DNA of 64,000 bases from Buttiauxella selenatireducens (GCF_031432975.1 NZ_CP133838.1:930001-994000); one strand, 5' to 3'. Counted from the first letter of the stretch, positions 1 through 10,163 are shown. Made by a program: numbers and translations. Notes: generated by a model from the letters alone, not told the origin.

Positions 1-859
1 GCCAGAAGATCGTATTACGCCGATCACCGGAATGCTGACTGGCGTGGTAGAGAAAGGCGGCGATCTGCGTGTCGAAGTCGCTGATACCAATGAAAGTAAA
101 GAGTTGATGAAGTTCTGCCGTAAGTTGACCGTGCCTCTGCGCGCCAGCCTGCGTGAAGCCGGTATCCTGACCAACTACGAAACAACAAAACGCCCAGTGG
201 TGCATGTGTTCTTTATTGCACCGGGATGTTGTTACACCGGTTATTCCTATACCACTAATAACTCGCCTTTCTATATGGGCATTCAGCGTCTGAAATTACC
301 TTCTGACGCGCCAAGCCGTTCAACGTTGAAACTCGAAGAAGCCTTCCACATTTTTATTCCTGCTGATGAGTGGGATGAACGTTTGGCGAACGGGATGTAC
401 GCGATTGATTTAGGGGCTTGCCCTGGCGGTTGGACCTATCAGTTAGTGAAACGCAATATGTGGGTTTCTTCTGTCGATAACGGCCCAATGGCGCAAAGCT
501 TGATGGATACCGGGCAGGTTACCTGGCTGCAGGAAGATGGTTTTAAATATAAGCCAACACGAAACAATATTTCCTGGATGGTTTGTGACATGGTTGAGAA
601 ACCTGCGAAAGTCGCGAGTCTGATGGCAACCTGGCTGGTTAACGGCTGGTGCCGCGAAACCATTTTCAACCTGAAGCTGCCTATGAAGAAACGATACGAA
701 GAGGTGTCGCAGAACCTGGCGCTGATACGTGAAAGGCTGGAAGAGAATGGTATCAGTGCGGAGATTCAGGCGCGTCAGCTGTATCACGACCGTGAAGAAG
801 TGACGGTACACGTGCGCCGCATGTGGGCTGCTGTAGGCGGCCGTCGCGACGAACGTTAA
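1..859 (+). CDS. rlmM: RlmM, 23S rRNA 2'-O-ribose methyltransferase (5' end outside window)
   Basis: C-terminal 285 codons of RlmM, the SAM-dependent enzyme that methylates the 2'-O of C2498 in 23S rRNA. The reading frame is open from base 2, so the N-terminal part (about 80 residues by comparison with the 366-residue family) lies upstream of the window. The methyltransferase glycine loop is visible as [12 protein letters not shown] (around base 405), with the characteristic 'DLGACPGG' of RrmJ-fold ribose methylases, followed by acidic and lysine positions of the fold ([25 protein letters not shown]). The gene ends just before a REP-like palindrome and is convergent with xni, as in E. coli. 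Product assignment is by strong family resemblance along the entire visible part. Confidence 0.95.
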   Translation, partial: PEDRITPITGMLTGVVEKGGDLRVEVADTNESKELMKFCRKLTVPLRASLREAGILTNYETTKRPVVHVFFIAPGCCYTGYSYTTNNSPFYMGIQRLKLPSDAPSRSTLKLEEAFHIFIPADEWDERLANGMYAIDLGACPGGWTYQLVKRNMWVSSVDNGPMAQSLMDTGQVTWLQEDGFKYKPTRNNISWMVCDMVEKPAKVASLMATWLVNGWCRETIFNLKLPMKKRYEEVSQNLALIRERLEENGISAEIQARQLYHDREEVTVHVRRMWAAVGGRRDER

Positions 860-882
860 TCTTGTTCGAGGGTGGGGAATCC

Positions 883-966
883 ACCCTCACCCCGACCCTC
901 TCCCTGAGGGAGAGGGAGAAAAGCTGAATTATTCCCTCTCCTGGGGGAGAGGGCTAGGGTGAGGGC
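883..966. repeat. REP-like palindromic repeat pair between rlmM and xni
   Basis: Two imperfect GC-rich palindromes (CCCTCTCCCTGAGGGAGAGG and a second CCCTCTCCTGGGGGAGAGGG) are flanked by CCCTCACCCCGACCCTC on the left and CTAGGGTGAGGG on the right, so the entire unit is a large inverted repeat. The same family recurs at 26822-27043, 43098-43216 and as a half copy at 43990-44014. It sits between two convergent genes and could act as a bidirectional terminator or mRNA 3' stabiliser; this role is inferred from REP/BIME elements in general. Confidence 0.8.
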
Positions 967-968
967 GT

Positions 969-1724
969 TCAACCCGGCAATCTAAGTTGCTGCAAATTCC
1001 CATCAAGCTGTAAATCCGTCTGCAGTTGAGCCACCTGGCGGCTGATAAAAGCACTTTCCCGATGCTGCTCTAACTTCTTGCGCCACTTCTCTGGTACTTC
1101 ATCCAACCGTTCGTACAGTGCTTCAAGCGTTGAAAACTGATTGATCAATTGTGTGGCACTTTTTGGGCCGATACCCGGAACGCCGGAGATCTTGCTGCTG
1201 CTGATCCCTGCAAGCCCCCAGAAATCAGCAAGTTGCTCCGGCAACACGCCATATTCCTGGGCGATAAATGGCGCATCGAGCCAACGTTTTTGAAAATAGT
1301 CACGGATTTGAATTGTCGGGGCGAGTAACTGGCAAAACCCTTTATCGGTCGAGACAATAGTGGCGCGATGCCCACTTGCTGCTATTTTTACAGCGAGTGT
1401 TGCCGCCAGATCATCTGCTTCATTTCCCTGAGAATGCCAGCAAGCCACGCCTCTTTTGGCGAAGGCCGCTCGCAATATTGGCATTTCTTGATGTAAGGAC
1501 TCTGGCATTGGCGCACGGCCAGCTTTATAGTCTGGCAAGACCTGATGTCGCCATCCTTCGCGCCGGTCTTCGTCATCAAACACGGCGACAGCGTGCGTCG
1601 GCTGGCTGTGTGTGATTAGCGCATCAAGGGCATGTAGGCAGGTATCAACACAAGGTGAGCCCTGGACTGCATGAATACGGCGTATTAAGTTCAGGGCATC
1701 AACGATAAGTAAATGAATCATCAT
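969..1724 (-). CDS. xni: Xni, flap endonuclease-like (ExoIX)
   Basis: Homologue of the 5'-nuclease domain of DNA polymerase I, known in E. coli as Xni/exonuclease IX (YgdG). Features seen: N-terminal [12 protein letters not shown] (metal-binding Asp region), [14 protein letters not shown] and DYKAGR, the acidic cluster [23 protein letters not shown], and a helix-hairpin-helix [15 protein letters not shown]. An in-frame ATG eleven codons upstream (1757) exists, but starting at 1724 gives 251 residues, exactly the E. coli length, with MMIHLLIVD aligning to the family start, so I place the start there (1721 is the other possible ATG). Gene order rlmM-xni-sdaB/sdaC is enterobacterial, but here an aminotransferase, kdgT and kduI are inserted between xni and sdaB. 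Confidence 0.93.
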   Translation of the reverse strand: MMIHLLIVDALNLIRRIHAVQGSPCVDTCLHALDALITHSQPTHAVAVFDDEDRREGWRHQVLPDYKAGRAPMPESLHQEMPILRAAFAKRGVACWHSQGNEADDLAATLAVKIAASGHRATIVSTDKGFCQLLAPTIQIRDYFQKRWLDAPFIAQEYGVLPEQLADFWGLAGISSSKISGVPGIGPKSATQLINQFSTLEALYERLDEVPEKWRKKLEQHRESAFISRQVAQLQTDLQLDGNLQQLRLPG

Positions 1725-1869
1725 GGGTATTTCGCTTTCGATATTCGCTTTGCACACACTAACATTTCTGTGTGTTGACCGCGAACCCGAGAAGATGAAT
1801 CAGGAAAGCCGCTCGCAAAAAAGTCGTGCTTATTGATTACTATGTATATTTCAAGTCAGAGACAACAAC

Positions 1870-3054
1870 ATGAGTCATAGTTCACACCTCGCACAACGCA
1901 TTCAGGCCCTACAACCTTCAGCAATCAGAGAATTGTTAAAGCACAGTAAAATGCCAGGCGTTATTTCCCTCGCCGGCGGCATTCCTTCCAGTGAGTTATT
2001 TGATAGAGAAGGTCTGAGCATTGCGACACAAAAAGTTGTCGCTGAGAACTTTAACGACGCGTTCCAGTACGGTTTAACTGAAGGCACCGTTGAACTGCGT
2101 CAACAATTGGTCGGGGTGTGCCAGGAGCGTGGAATCACCACCAGCCCAGAACAACTTCTGATCACCTCGGGGTCACAACAGGCATTGGATTTGCTGATGC
2201 GCGCGCTGGTTAACCCAGGCGATGTTTTTGTTGTTGAGCGTCCAACTTATCTGGCAGCACTGCAAATTCTCAGCCTGAATGAAGCCGATGTGAAATCGGT
2301 GGGCAGTGATGAGCACGGGATGATTGTCGATGAGCTCGAAGCGTTACTCAAAACGACGCGAATCAAAGGTGTCTACCTGGTTCCGACGTTTGGCAACCCT
2401 AGTGGCACAACGTTAAGTGCCAGCCGTCGTGAGCAGTTGGTCAAACTGGCAGAACAGTATCACTTTGTGATTGTTGAAGATGATCCGTATGGCGCAATCA
2501 GCTTCACTGAAACACGCGAAAAGACCTTACTGCAAGTGGCGACAGAACGCGGCAGCCAGGAAAATGTGGTTTATACCTCGACGTTTTCTAAAATTCTGGC
2601 GCCAGGGCTGCGAGTCGGCTGGATTGTGTTGCCAGAGTGGATGAAGCAAAAAGTGGCCATCATTAAACAAGCCACCGATTTGCACGCCAACTCATTCACG
2701 CAATCGCTGGTGTCAGCGTATTTGACGCTTGATCGCCTGAACCCGCAGATTGAACTGATTCGCGAAGTGTATAAGAAGAAGTGCCTGAGCCTTTCTACGT
2801 TTTTACATCAGGAACTGGATGAGCACATTACCTTTAACCAGCCGCAGGGTGGGATGTTCTTGTGGGCGTCATTCCGTTATGAGTTTGATGCAACTCGCTG
2901 GTTACAACAGACTCTCGAAAAAGGTGTGGTGTATGTGCCGGGTGAGTTCTTCTTTAGCGATCACGCGGATAAGAAAACGCTACGTTTCTCTTACGCAACC
3001 GCCACAGAAGAGCAGCTTTATGAAGCGGTACAGCGATTGAAATCCGCACTGTAA
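1870..3054 (+). CDS. PLP-dependent aminotransferase, 2-aminoadipate/MocR-like class without the GntR domain
   Basis: 394-residue fold-type I (class I/II) aminotransferase. Visible landmarks: VISLAGGIPSSELF near the N-terminus, QYGLTEGTVELRQQL, the cofactor-binding loop TSGSQQALDLL, PTFGNPSGTTL (Asn of the PLP ring), VEDDPYGAISF, the Schiff-base lysine in TSTFSKILAPGLRVGW, and the C-terminal carboxylate-binding Arg in LRFSYAT. The sequence resembles the catalytic domain of MocR/LysN-type enzymes (2-aminoadipate, aromatic or branched-chain substrates) but lacks the N-terminal GntR DNA-binding domain, so it should be an enzyme and not a regulator. Substrate cannot be told. It stands alone, transcribed away from xni and ending in a hairpin shared with kdgT. 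The E. coli region has no counterpart here. Confidence 0.85.
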   Translation: MSHSSHLAQRIQALQPSAIRELLKHSKMPGVISLAGGIPSSELFDREGLSIATQKVVAENFNDAFQYGLTEGTVELRQQLVGVCQERGITTSPEQLLITSGSQQALDLLMRALVNPGDVFVVERPTYLAALQILSLNEADVKSVGSDEHGMIVDELEALLKTTRIKGVYLVPTFGNPSGTTLSASRREQLVKLAEQYHFVIVEDDPYGAISFTETREKTLLQVATERGSQENVVYTSTFSKILAPGLRVGWIVLPEWMKQKVAIIKQATDLHANSFTQSLVSAYLTLDRLNPQIELIREVYKKKCLSLSTFLHQELDEHITFNQPQGGMFLWASFRYEFDATRWLQQTLEKGVVYVPGEFFFSDHADKKTLRFSYATATEEQLYEAVQRLKSAL

Positions 3055-3061
3055 GATAGAG

Positions 3062-3089
3062 AAATGGAGCCGAAAGGCTCCATTTTTTA
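3062..3089. terminator. Bidirectional intrinsic terminator (aminotransferase / kdgT)
   Basis: AAATGGAGCC, loop GAAA, GGCTCCATTT, followed by further T residues: a 10-bp stem with U-tracts on both strands, lying between convergent genes. Confidence 0.9.
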
Positions 3090-3107
3090 TGGTTTTAAAG
3101 TGCGGAG

Positions 3108-4103
3108 TTAATGAGATAACTCGACCACTTCATCGTTGTTTTTCTTTTTCGCGACGGTACCACCCACACGTTTTGAATACAGTGCAGTAATAATGGGTAC
3201 CAGAATCGCGGTCACAATAACGCTTGCCGCCACCAACGCTGTAGCTGAAGCTGCAACAGGCTCAAATGCCGGGTTAATTTGCGCAATGATTACCGGGTTG
3301 GCAACCGCTGCACCTGCTGCGGAAGAGGCTGCAATCCCTGCGGTTCCGTTGCCACCACCAATGTATTTATCGGCGATAATCAATGGAATACCTGTTACAA
3401 CGATAACTGCCACACCCAACATGATGCCCAGCAAACCGGTGTCCATAATGACGTTGAGGTTGATGGTGTTACCCAGAGCAAAGCCGAAGAACGGAATCAG
3501 TACTGGAGTCGCTTTGCTGAAGAAAGCACGGAAATCGTGATCCAGGTTACCAAGAGTGAATCCAATCAGGAACGGTAGAACGGCACCGATAAAGTGGTGG
3601 GGTTCAAAGGATGCCAGACCTGCGGAACCCAGAATAACCATTGTCATTAGTGGACCGGACTCTAAAGACATCAGGACAAATGCGCCAGATTCTTCTTTAG
3701 TACCATATTGGTTCATCAGGCTTGCATACAGGCCACCGTTGGTCATGTCCATCGCAGAAACGAGAGCCAGAACGGACAGGCCAGCAAACATACCGGTCTG
3801 AATTCCACCTTCAGGAATAAACGAAGCGGCAATCATTGCCACAACCCAGGCCACACCAATTTTAGTCAGAACCAGCGTACCGGATTTACGCAGTACGGTT
3901 CCTGTTGCACGTAAGTCTATTGAAGCACCGATACAGAAGAACCAGACCGCCAGAATGGGAACTGTCCCGCTAATCATTCCTTTTGTGAAGGAACCAAAAT
4001 ATGCGCCAGTGTCCGGTGCAAAGGTATTTAACATTGCACCCAGCAGCAATGGAATCAACATCATCCCACCAGGAATACGTTCTATAGTTGCTTTAATCTT
4101 CAT
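3108..4103 (-). CDS. kdgT: KdgT, 2-keto-3-deoxygluconate permease
   Basis: 331-residue inner-membrane symporter of the KdgT family that imports 2-keto-3-deoxygluconate from pectin and hexuronate breakdown. The family signature is present from the start ([21 protein letters not shown]), followed by about ten hydrophobic segments, the motif [18 protein letters not shown], the segment [12 protein letters not shown], and [20 protein letters not shown] near the C-terminal third. Length is close to the 327 residues of E. coli KdgT. It is divergent from kduI with KdgR-like palindromes between them, which suggests co-control by KdgR and a shared role in using ketodeoxyuronates. In E. coli kdgT and kduI are not neighbours. 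Confidence 0.95.
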   Translation of the reverse strand: MKIKATIERIPGGMMLIPLLLGAMLNTFAPDTGAYFGSFTKGMISGTVPILAVWFFCIGASIDLRATGTVLRKSGTLVLTKIGVAWVVAMIAASFIPEGGIQTGMFAGLSVLALVSAMDMTNGGLYASLMNQYGTKEESGAFVLMSLESGPLMTMVILGSAGLASFEPHHFIGAVLPFLIGFTLGNLDHDFRAFFSKATPVLIPFFGFALGNTINLNVIMDTGLLGIMLGVAVIVVTGIPLIIADKYIGGGNGTAGIAASSAAGAAVANPVIIAQINPAFEPVAASATALVAASVIVTAILVPIITALYSKRVGGTVAKKKNNDEVVELSH

Positions 4104-4168
4104 GTTCGCTCCTCATCGTTTTTTCATTTCTTATCGATTCTGAATGAAAAAACCACTTAACAGTTTTT

Positions 4169-4190
4169 ATGAAAAATCGTTGTTTTTCAT
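4169..4190. promoter_or_regulatory. KdgR-type operator upstream of kdgT
   Basis: Perfect 8-bp inverted repeat ATGAAAAA / TTTTTCAT with a 6-base centre, 66 bp upstream of the kdgT start. It fits the A/T-rich TGAAA...TTTCA pattern of enterobacterial KdgR boxes. The 4104-4512 intergenic gap contains this palindrome, the second one at 4336-4358 and the two divergent promoters; I see no gene in it. Confidence 0.6.
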
Positions 4191-4335
4191 TTGATTATGT
4201 TCTTTTCGGGTCAGAGGTATTCTTTTGCTCTTATGGCAAATAGAGTTGACCTGGTTGGGCTGGGTTGCCGTGATTCCTGCGTTCCGTCGCCTTCCTTGCT
4301 TCAAACTATCTAACGATTGGAATTACAATTCAATC

Positions 4336-4358
4336 AAATTGAAACAATATTTCAATTT
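4336..4358. promoter_or_regulatory. KdgR-type operator upstream of kduI
   Basis: Perfect 9-bp inverted repeat AAATTGAAA / TTTCAATTT around CAATA, about 155 bp upstream of the kduI start. It matches the KdgR box shape better than the kdgT-proximal copy. A TAGATCACA half-site of CRP type follows directly (4358-4366), but I see no convincing second half. Confidence 0.65.
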
Positions 4359-4512
4359 AGATCACATTATTTAATTGTTCAGGTGATAAACTGTCTGGGT
4401 GGTGCAGTTAAATGTAGTTTCTTTGTAAAAAACTATATTTTAATTGCTAAAATATTATTAATGGTTACGGGCGTTATTTTGTTTCCGCCTGCACTCCCAG
4501 TAAGGAAAATTA

Positions 4513-5349
4513 ATGGACATTCGTCAAAGTATTCATAGTGATCATGCAAAAACCCTGGATACAGCAGGTTTGCGTAAAGAGTTTCTGATCGAAACCATTT
4601 TTACTGCCGATCAGTACACCATGACCTACAGCCACATCGACCGCATCATTGTGGGTGGCGTCATGCCGGTAACTCGCACTGTGAGTGTTGGAGGGGAAGT
4701 GGGCAAACAGTTGGGTGTGAGCTACTTCCTGGAGCGTCGTGAGCTGGGGGTTATTAATATCGGTGGGCAGGGCACGATTACCGTTGATGGGACATGCTAT
4801 GAAATCGGCACCCGCGATGGTTTATATGTGGGTAAAGGGGCGAAGGAAGTTGTGTTTGCCAGCATTGATCCTGCGAACCCTGCACGCTTCTATTACAACT
4901 GCGCGCCAGCGCATACCGCTTACCCAACCAAGCGTGTGACCCCTGCCGATGTGTCTCCGGTTACTCTGGGCGACAGTGTCACCAGCAACCGTCGTACAAT
5001 TAACAAATACTTCGTTCCTGATGTGCTGGAAACATGCCAGTTGAGCATGGGTTTGACTGAGCTGGAACCTGGCAACCTGTGGAACACCATGCCTTGCCAC
5101 ACGCATGAGCGCCGTATGGAAGTTTATTTCTACTTCGGTATGGAGCAGGACAGTTGCGTATTCCACATGATGGGTCAGCCACAAGAAACGCGTCACATTG
5201 TGATGCAGAACGAGCAAGCCGTAATTTCTCCAAGCTGGTCAATTCACTCAGGTGTGGGGACGCGTGCGTACACATTTATCTGGGGTATGGTGGGCGAGAA
5301 TCAGGTGTTCGATGATATGGACCACGTGAAAGTGGGTGACCTGCGCTAA
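4513..5349 (+). CDS. kduI: KduI, 5-keto-4-deoxyuronate isomerase
   Basis: Cupin-fold zinc isomerase converting 5-keto-4-deoxyuronate (from unsaturated galacturonate) to 2,5-diketo-3-deoxygluconate in the pectin pathway. 278 residues, identical to the E. coli length. The zinc ligands are all present at the family positions: His196 and His198 in CHTHE, Glu203, and His245 in SWSIHSGVG. The start follows TAAGGAAAATTA, a plausible ribosome site. Divergent from kdgT with KdgR-type palindromes between. KduD, the next enzyme, is not in the window, so the pathway must be completed elsewhere. Confidence 0.96.
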   Translation: MDIRQSIHSDHAKTLDTAGLRKEFLIETIFTADQYTMTYSHIDRIIVGGVMPVTRTVSVGGEVGKQLGVSYFLERRELGVINIGGQGTITVDGTCYEIGTRDGLYVGKGAKEVVFASIDPANPARFYYNCAPAHTAYPTKRVTPADVSPVTLGDSVTSNRRTINKYFVPDVLETCQLSMGLTELEPGNLWNTMPCHTHERRMEVYFYFGMEQDSCVFHMMGQPQETRHIVMQNEQAVISPSWSIHSGVGTRAYTFIWGMVGENQVFDDMDHVKVGDLR

Positions 5350-5355
5350 TTCTGT

Positions 5356-5426
5356 TCATACTTCGAGTTGCAGATGCGTTGGTTTCACTCGACCATCGCC
5401 TTCCTGCTACTCGAATTATTTAGAAT
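5356..5426. repeat. Shortened ERIC (IRU) element between kduI and sdaB
   Basis: About 70 bp of imperfect palindrome. The left arm ACTTCGAGTTGCAGATGCG and the right arm ATCGCCTTCCTGCTACTCGAA correspond to the outer arms of enterobacterial ERIC sequences, with the central ERIC primer region deleted. Related copies at 15858-15912 and 24494-24573. Confidence 0.7.
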
Positions 5427-5436
5427 AGATAATGCA

Positions 5437-5467
5437 TAAAAAAACCCGCTTCTCAGCGGGTTTTTGT
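5437..5467. terminator. Bidirectional intrinsic terminator (kduI / sdaB)
   Basis: AAAAACCCGCT, loop TCTC, AGCGGGTTTTT: 8-bp GC-rich stem flanked by A- and T-runs, serving both convergent genes. Confidence 0.92.
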
Positions 5468-5468
5468 T

Positions 5469-6833
5469 TTAATCGCAGGAGACTTTCATCGCCAGGCCAC
5501 CACGTGATGTTTCGCGGTATTTGGCGTTCATGTCCTTGCCCGTTTCGTACATCGTTTCAATGACTTTATCGAGGCAAACACGTGGTTCACTGGTACGGCG
5601 CAGGGCCATACGTGCAGCATTCACGGCTTTCACAGCGGCGATAGCATTACGTTCGATGCACGGTACCTGTACTTGTCCGGCAACCGGGTCGCAAGTCAGA
5701 CCGAGGTTGTGTTCCATGCCAATTTCGGCTGCGATACAAACCTGAGTTGGGCTACCGCCCAGCAACTCAGCAAGACCCGCTGCCGCCATTGAACAGGCAA
5801 CACCCACTTCACCCTGGCAACCGACTTCGGCACCTGAAATCGATGCGTTCATTTTGTACAACGAACCAATCGCACCGGCAGCAAGGAAGTATCGTGCGCA
5901 GGAGTTAGCATTCACTTCACGGATGAATTTGTCGTAATAGGCCAGTACCGCAGGAACGATACCGCATGCACCGTTAGTCGGTGCTGTTACCACACGCCCA
6001 CCTGCGGCGTTTTCTTCATTCACCGCCAGCGCAAACATGTTAATCCAGTCTACAACCGCCATTGGATCTGAGTTGTTTTTATCGCTGCTGACTAACATTC
6101 TGCGTAACGCTGCGGCACGACGAGGGACACGCATTTTCCCTGGCAGCACGCCTTCGGTAGTAATGCCGCGCTCAATACCACTGCGCATCACGCCCCAAAC
6201 GTTGGCAAAGTGTGCGTCAATTTCAGCCTGTGGACGCATCGCACGTTCGTTATGCATCATCAAACCAGACAGTGAAAGCCCAGTTTCTTTGCAATGAAGC
6301 TGTAAATCAGCTGCGTTTTTATAAGGATACGGTACGGCAAGTTGCTGAGTGTCTTCCACGCCAAAATGCGCTTCATCAACGATAAAACCACCGCCGATTG
6401 AGTAATACGTTTGGCTGTAGACCACGTCATTGCCAGCAAGCGCAGTGATGCGCATACCGTTTTCATGCAGCGAAAGATTCGCTTCGTGGAAGTTCATGCA
6501 GCTATCGACCGGGAACTCCACTTCGTGTTGGCCGCTGGCTAACAGCAGGCGACCGTGTGTATTCACGTCTTGAATGAAATCAGGGATAGCGTCGATGTCG
6601 ACTGTGTCCGGCAGATTACCCGCCAGGCCCATAATAATGGCGATATCGGTATGGTGACCTTTACCGGTCAGGGAGAGTGAACCGTAGACATCGACGACGA
6701 CACGCGTGACCTTCTGCAAAATCCCTTGCGCTATCAAATCGTCAGCGAATTGTTTACCGGCTTTCATCGGGCCGACGGTATGGGAACTGGATGGGCCAAT
6801 ACCGATTTTGAAAATATCGAATACGCTAATCAT
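5469..6833 (-). CDS. sdaB: SdaB, L-serine dehydratase (deaminase II)
   Basis: Iron-sulfur L-serine ammonia-lyase giving pyruvate and ammonia. 454 residues, as in the single-chain enzymes of enterobacteria. The N-terminal beta domain carries GPSSSHTVGPMKAG. The catalytic alpha domain carries TAPTNGACGIVPAVL and the three cysteines expected to hold the [4Fe-4S] cluster, C339 (VGCQGEVG), C381 (LTCDPVAG) and C392 (VPCIER), plus EHNLGLTCDP. It lies directly downstream of the serine transporter sdaC on the same strand, the arrangement that distinguishes sdaB from sdaA in E. coli. A hairpin between the two genes probably reduces read-through into sdaB. Confidence 0.95.
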   Translation of the reverse strand: MISVFDIFKIGIGPSSSHTVGPMKAGKQFADDLIAQGILQKVTRVVVDVYGSLSLTGKGHHTDIAIIMGLAGNLPDTVDIDAIPDFIQDVNTHGRLLLASGQHEVEFPVDSCMNFHEANLSLHENGMRITALAGNDVVYSQTYYSIGGGFIVDEAHFGVEDTQQLAVPYPYKNAADLQLHCKETGLSLSGLMMHNERAMRPQAEIDAHFANVWGVMRSGIERGITTEGVLPGKMRVPRRAAALRRMLVSSDKNNSDPMAVVDWINMFALAVNEENAAGGRVVTAPTNGACGIVPAVLAYYDKFIREVNANSCARYFLAAGAIGSLYKMNASISGAEVGCQGEVGVACSMAAAGLAELLGGSPTQVCIAAEIGMEHNLGLTCDPVAGQVQVPCIERNAIAAVKAVNAARMALRRTSEPRVCLDKVIETMYETGKDMNAKYRETSRGGLAMKVSCD

Positions 6834-6865
6834 GTTGCGTCCGTTGCCTGAGTAACTTTGGAAGC

Positions 6866-6896
6866 GAAAAAACCGCCCGCGAGGGCAGGCGGTTTA
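6866..6896 (-). terminator. Intergenic terminator/attenuator between sdaC and sdaB
   Basis: On the minus strand AAACCGCC...GGCGGTT followed by TTTT: a stem with U-tract placed between sdaC and sdaB. It would allow sdaC to be expressed above sdaB. Confidence 0.75.
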
Positions 6897-6902
6897 GAGC
6901 TG

Positions 6903-8201
6903 TTAGATGAACAGGGAGTATAGAGAGTAAGAGATGGCGGAAATTGCGACCAGACCCATAATTACTACAAATACATTACTGATATGACCACTGTATTTGC
7001 GCATTGCAGGGACTTTCTGAATCGCATACATCGGCATCAGGAACAGAATCATCGCGATGATTGGGCCGCCGAGGGTTTCAATCATACCCAGAATGCTTGG
7101 GTTCAGAGTGGCAACAATCCATGTTGTTACCAGCATGAAGATCGCGGTAATGCGGTTCAGCTTGCTTACTTCAATGCTCTTACCTTTACCGCGCAGGGAT
7201 TTGATTACCATCCCGTTGAAGCCTTCACGCGCACCTAAATAGTGGCCGAGGAAGGATTTGGTGATAGCCACAATCGCGATAATCGGTGCCATCCAGGCGA
7301 TAACCGGCGCGTTAAAGTGGTTAGCCAGGTAAGACAGAATAGAGATGTTCTGTGCTTTCGCTTCGGCCAGGTTTGCTGGAGACAGGCTCAGTACGCAGCT
7401 GAACACGAAGAACATCACGGTAATGACCATCATGATGTGTGCGTATGACAGGATGCGTGAACATTTCTTCTCAGCGGCTTCGCCGTACTCATTACGTTTT
7501 GCTACTGCAAAAGCAGAAATGATAGGTGAGTGGTTGAAGGAGAACACCATGACTGGGATTGCCAGCCACAGAGTCATCCACAGGCCACTGCCTGTTGCCG
7601 GAGTGCTGCTAAACGACAGAGTCTCAAATGCGGCACTGCTCCAGTTAGGAATCAGGTACAACGCCAGAACCATCAGTGCTGCAACAAACGGGAACACCAG
7701 AATGCTCATCGCTTTAACGATCATCTGCTCACCGAAACGCACGATAGTCATCAGACCCACGATCAGGATCAGAGATAAAAGCGCGCGTGGTGGCGAAACC
7801 AGACCCAACTGGTGGGTGATGAAGCTATCGACGGTATTGGTGATAGCGACGCTGTACACCAACAGAATTGGGTAGATAGCAAAGAAGTACAGCAGAGTAA
7901 TGACTTTACCCGCACCCACACCGAAGTGTTCTTCAACAACTTCAGTAATGTCTTCACCAGGGTTTTTACCTGAAAGCACAAAGCGAGTCAGCCCACGGTG
8001 TGCGAAGAAGGTCATCGGGAATGCGAGAATTGCCATGATGAACAGCGGGATCAAACCGCCAACACCGGCGTTAATCGGCAGGAACAATACACCAGCACCA
8101 ATTGCCGTGCCGTACAGGCCCAGCATCCACATGGTATCGGACTTACGCCAGGAGCTTTTGCTCTCGGTTGAGGCAATACTGCCTGTTTGAGTGGTTTCCA
8201 T
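6903..8201 (-). CDS. sdaC: SdaC, serine/H+ symporter
   Basis: 432-residue inner-membrane amino-acid permease of the HAAAP family, specific for L-serine in E. coli (429 residues). About eleven hydrophobic segments are visible, beginning with [19 protein letters not shown], which is the substrate-site glycine stretch of the family. [14 protein letters not shown] and [16 protein letters not shown] are near-identical to E. coli SdaC. It is the first gene of the sdaC-sdaB operon, coupling serine import with deamination to pyruvate. A CRP-type site upstream supports the known cAMP-CRP control of this operon. Confidence 0.95.
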   Translation of the reverse strand: METTQTGSIASTESKSSWRKSDTMWMLGLYGTAIGAGVLFLPINAGVGGLIPLFIMAILAFPMTFFAHRGLTRFVLSGKNPGEDITEVVEEHFGVGAGKVITLLYFFAIYPILLVYSVAITNTVDSFITHQLGLVSPPRALLSLILIVGLMTIVRFGEQMIVKAMSILVFPFVAALMVLALYLIPNWSSAAFETLSFSSTPATGSGLWMTLWLAIPVMVFSFNHSPIISAFAVAKRNEYGEAAEKKCSRILSYAHIMMVITVMFFVFSCVLSLSPANLAEAKAQNISILSYLANHFNAPVIAWMAPIIAIVAITKSFLGHYLGAREGFNGMVIKSLRGKGKSIEVSKLNRITAIFMLVTTWIVATLNPSILGMIETLGGPIIAMILFLMPMYAIQKVPAMRKYSGHISNVFVVIMGLVAISAISYSLYSLFI

Positions 8202-8361
8202 CTATTACTTCTCCAAAGGAACATGTGATTCGAAATCCGAGCCAACCGCGAAGTACTGCCATTGGCAATTGAAACTAACTGCTGTTTCCTGGCACTTTTA
8301 GAGTAATTTTTGCCAGTGATAATCAGAGGGCGGAAAGATACAGATATGAAGCCAAATCATC

Positions 8362-8377
8362 AGTGATCGAGATCGCA
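8362..8377. promoter_or_regulatory. Probable CRP site of the sdaCB promoter
   Basis: AGTGATCGAGATCGCA matches TGTGA-N6-TCACA at 8 of 10 conserved bases. On the minus strand a TATCTT (-10 like, 8334-8339) lies about 30 bp downstream of its centre, the spacing of a class II CRP-dependent promoter. The rest of the 8202-8650 gap is AT-rich and contains no gene that I can see. Confidence 0.55.
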
Positions 8378-8650
8378 ATTGTAAGAATCCACTATTTGTG
8401 TGGTTTTTAGCAGATTATATGTCTGTGTCTTAGGATTTGAGTGATATTTATACCCTGAAAAATGTCGGTAATTAGATAATAAACTGATATTTCAATTTGT
8501 TGCGGTAGCGTAATTATCTGTATAAACACAATTTTTAACGCGCTTGTACGTTAAATCCCCCCTTTTCGTGAAGATGAATAGGCTGATACCGGTAACATGA
8601 TTGCTGGGAAAAATTACGGAGGATTGTCAGTAAGCGCGGGAAAAAATCAG

Positions 8651-8677
8651 AAAAAAAAGGCGGAGTCGCTCCGCCTT
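8651..8677 (-). terminator. Intrinsic terminator of ppnN
   Basis: On the minus strand AAGGCGGAG, loop CGA, CTCCGCCTT and eight T residues, directly after the ppnN stop codon. Confidence 0.92.
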
Positions 8678-8683
8678 CGGGGT

Positions 8684-10048
8684 TTAGGTACAGATTTCGT
8701 AGCAAGGGATGTAAGCACTACCTGGTAATTTCATGCGGTGCTGGGCAACAAAGCCCTGAAGCAGATCGTCCATGCGTCTCATCATTTGAGCGTCGCCATG
8801 GATTTTATAAGGCCCGAACTGTTCAATCGCGCGGATCCCACCTTCTTTAACGTTACCCGCAACAATGCCAGAAAACGCTCTGCGTAAAGAGGCGGCCAGT
8901 TGTTCCGCTGGTTGATCCGGGTACAACTTGAGATTTGCCATGTTTTCATGGGTTGGCTCAAACGGTACTTGCAGATCTGGCGCAATGCGAATAGACCAGT
9001 TGAAGCTATAAGCATCACCCGTTTCGCGGCGATTCTCTTTTACTTGAGGCATCGCTTTTTTCATCTGGCGCGCGACTTCAGCCGGGTCGTCAATAATGAT
9101 TTGATAATGACGACGCGCCTGTTCCCCCACGGTATTGACGATAAATTCATCCAGTACACGGAAGTAATCAGCGCTCTCTTTCGGCCCGGTCAGAATTAAT
9201 GGCAATACCTGATCGTGATTGTGCGGGTTCATCAGAATGCCGAGCAGGTAAAGCAGTTCTTCTGCGGTCCCCACGCCGCCTGGGAAGATGATGATGCCAT
9301 GCGCGATTCGAACAAACGCTTCAAGACGTTTTTCGATATCCGGCATGATAATCAACTCGTTCACCAGCGGGTTTGGTGGCTCTGCTGCAATAATTGACGG
9401 TTCCGTCATGCCAATAAAGCGGCTTTCTTTGTAACGTTGCTGAGCATGACCCACCGCAGCACCTTTCATCGGTGCTTCCATCGCACCAGGGCCGCAGCCA
9501 GTACAAATGTTGAGTTCACGCAGACCCAATTGAGTGCCGACACGACGTGCGTAAAGATATTCGTTTTCGTTAATGGAGTGGCCGCCCCAGCAAACCACGA
9601 GACTTGGTGCTTCACCGACGTGCAGTGCACGGGCGTTACGTAAAATAGAGAACACCATATTGGTGATATTTGCAGGATCTTCCAGATCGAGATTCTGGAA
9701 GCGACCGGCGTTGGATAACTGACCATTCACGAACAAAATGTCGCGTAAGACAGCAAACAGGTTGGCTTGCAAAGATCGAATGATGCGGCCATCAACGAAG
9801 GCCTCATCAGGTGGATTAATCAGTTCAAGTTTGACACCGCGCTCGCGGCGCAACACGTTGATATCGAAGTTTTCGTAACGCGACAACAGCTCTTTACTGC
9901 TATCGGTCTGGCTTCCTGAGTTAAGTACGGCAAGTGAACAATTGCGAAACAGTTGATAAAGGTCGCTACTGGCCGTGCGTTTAAGCATATCGACTTCCAG
10001 TTGCGACAACATATCCATTGAGCCTAGTGGGCTAATATGTGTAATCAA
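8684..10048 (-). CDS. ppnN: PpnN, pyrimidine/purine nucleotide 5'-monophosphate nucleosidase
   Basis: Cleaves nucleoside monophosphates to base and ribose 5-phosphate; in E. coli (YgdH) it is activated by (p)ppGpp. 454 residues, identical to the E. coli length. The central LOG-type nucleosidase domain shows the Rossmann segment [13 protein letters not shown], the [14 protein letters not shown] loop and the hallmark [16 protein letters not shown] with the catalytic Glu pair. The flanking N- and C-terminal domains, including the C-terminal PpnN extension ending [11 protein letters not shown], are complete. Monocistronic, with its own terminator. RelA, the maker of its effector, is encoded in the same window. 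Confidence 0.95.
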   Translation of the reverse strand: MITHISPLGSMDMLSQLEVDMLKRTASSDLYQLFRNCSLAVLNSGSQTDSSKELLSRYENFDINVLRRERGVKLELINPPDEAFVDGRIIRSLQANLFAVLRDILFVNGQLSNAGRFQNLDLEDPANITNMVFSILRNARALHVGEAPSLVVCWGGHSINENEYLYARRVGTQLGLRELNICTGCGPGAMEAPMKGAAVGHAQQRYKESRFIGMTEPSIIAAEPPNPLVNELIIMPDIEKRLEAFVRIAHGIIIFPGGVGTAEELLYLLGILMNPHNHDQVLPLILTGPKESADYFRVLDEFIVNTVGEQARRHYQIIIDDPAEVARQMKKAMPQVKENRRETGDAYSFNWSIRIAPDLQVPFEPTHENMANLKLYPDQPAEQLAASLRRAFSGIVAGNVKEGGIRAIEQFGPYKIHGDAQMMRRMDDLLQGFVAQHRMKLPGSAYIPCYEICT

Positions 10049-10163
10049 GTTAACTCCTTACGAAGCGTAAAGTGCCGCTCCCAATGATTACAATAGCCTC
10101 GCCATGTTCAATTTAACAACCTGAAAACAAGAATCCTTCCATAGCCTGCGAGGTGTTTCGCAC

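Noticed and set aside
4739-5275. Several overlapping ORFs on both strands inside kduI
   Set aside because: kduI itself is unambiguous with all zinc ligands; the others are shadows.
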